Source: an uncultured Prochlorococcus sp. (GTDB lineage: Bacteria > Cyanobacteriota > Cyanobacteriia > PCC-6307 > Cyanobiaceae). Taken from it: a stretch of DNA of 64,000 nucleotides. Each line of letters begins with the position of its first letter. Positions within the stretch are counted from its first letter, which is position 1. The stretch spans positions 1-64,000 of the forward strand of contig CACNQS010000005.1 of the NCBI GenBank assembly GCA_902622625.1, in the 5' to 3' direction. Positions 63,557 to 64,000 of the stretch are shown here, in pieces. A program made the translations under genes and the position numbers. The notes beneath the pieces are model-generated. The model searched no databases. It was not told where the DNA came from and saw nothing but the letters and a program-made list of their open reading frames with translations.

Positions 63557-64000
63557 ATGTTTGGGTTAATAGGCCACTCAACCAGTTTTGAAGATGCAAA
63601 AAGAAAAGCTTCGATGCTAGGCTTTGATCATATTGCTGATGGCGACTTGGATGTTTGGTGTACTGCTCCTCCTCAGCTTGTTGAAAATGTAGAAGTTAAG
63701 AGTGCTACTGGAATATCTATTGAGGGTTCTTATATAGATTCGTGCTTCGTCCCTGAAATGCTTTCTAGGTTTAAAACAGCTAGAAGAAAAGTACTAAATG
63801 CTATGGAATTAGCTCAGAAAAAAGGGATTAATATTACCGCTTTAGGAGGATTTACTTCTATTATCTTTGAGAATTTTAATCTTCTACAGCATAAACAAAT
63901 TAGAAATACTTCATTAGAGTGGGAAAGGTTTACTACTGGTAATACTCATACCGCCTGGGTTATTTGTAAGCAACTAGAAATAAATGCTCCTCGCATTGGG
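63557..64000 (+). CDS. aar: long-chain acyl-ACP reductase, N-terminal part (runs off window)
   Basis: [52 protein letters not shown], following ado. Confidence 0.95.
   Translation, partial: MFGLIGHSTSFEDAKRKASMLGFDHIADGDLDVWCTAPPQLVENVEVKSATGISIEGSYIDSCFVPEMLSRFKTARRKVLNAMELAQKKGINITALGGFTSIIFENFNLLQHKQIRNTSLEWERFTTGNTHTAWVICKQLEINAPRIG

Overview
The window is low-GC, gene-dense DNA that reads as the core genome of a high-light-adapted Prochlorococcus. Supporting markers are petC-petA, psaF-psaJ, psb27, a HLIP, ferrochelatase with a C-terminal HLIP-like helix, and the ADO/AAR alkane genes. This assignment comes from recognising the proteins; I ran no search. I list about 75 protein genes and 2 tRNAs (Asp-GUC, Trp-CCA). 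Four supported coding regions are absent from the ORF track: psaJ, a HLIP at 7366-7542, partial lgt at the left edge, and partial aar at the right edge. I saw no CRISPR array, rRNA, insertion sequence or defence island. The best leads are: (1) a tyrosine recombinase split into two ORFs exactly at a T10 homopolymer, where removing one T restores one full-length integrase; (2) two family I pyrophosphatases, one of which has lost catalytic residues; (3) a pgeF/YfiH gene whose conserved N-terminus has no ATG/GTG/TTG but has a strong Shine-Dalgarno followed by ATT; (4) a small bitopic protein directly upstream of ftsI that is a candidate FtsL; (5) a COG0523 GTPase with a perfect 3x21-bp His-rich repeat next to an iron-transporter permease and a pterin dehydratase; (6) compact gene-end architectures, including terminators built partly from neighbouring coding sequence.
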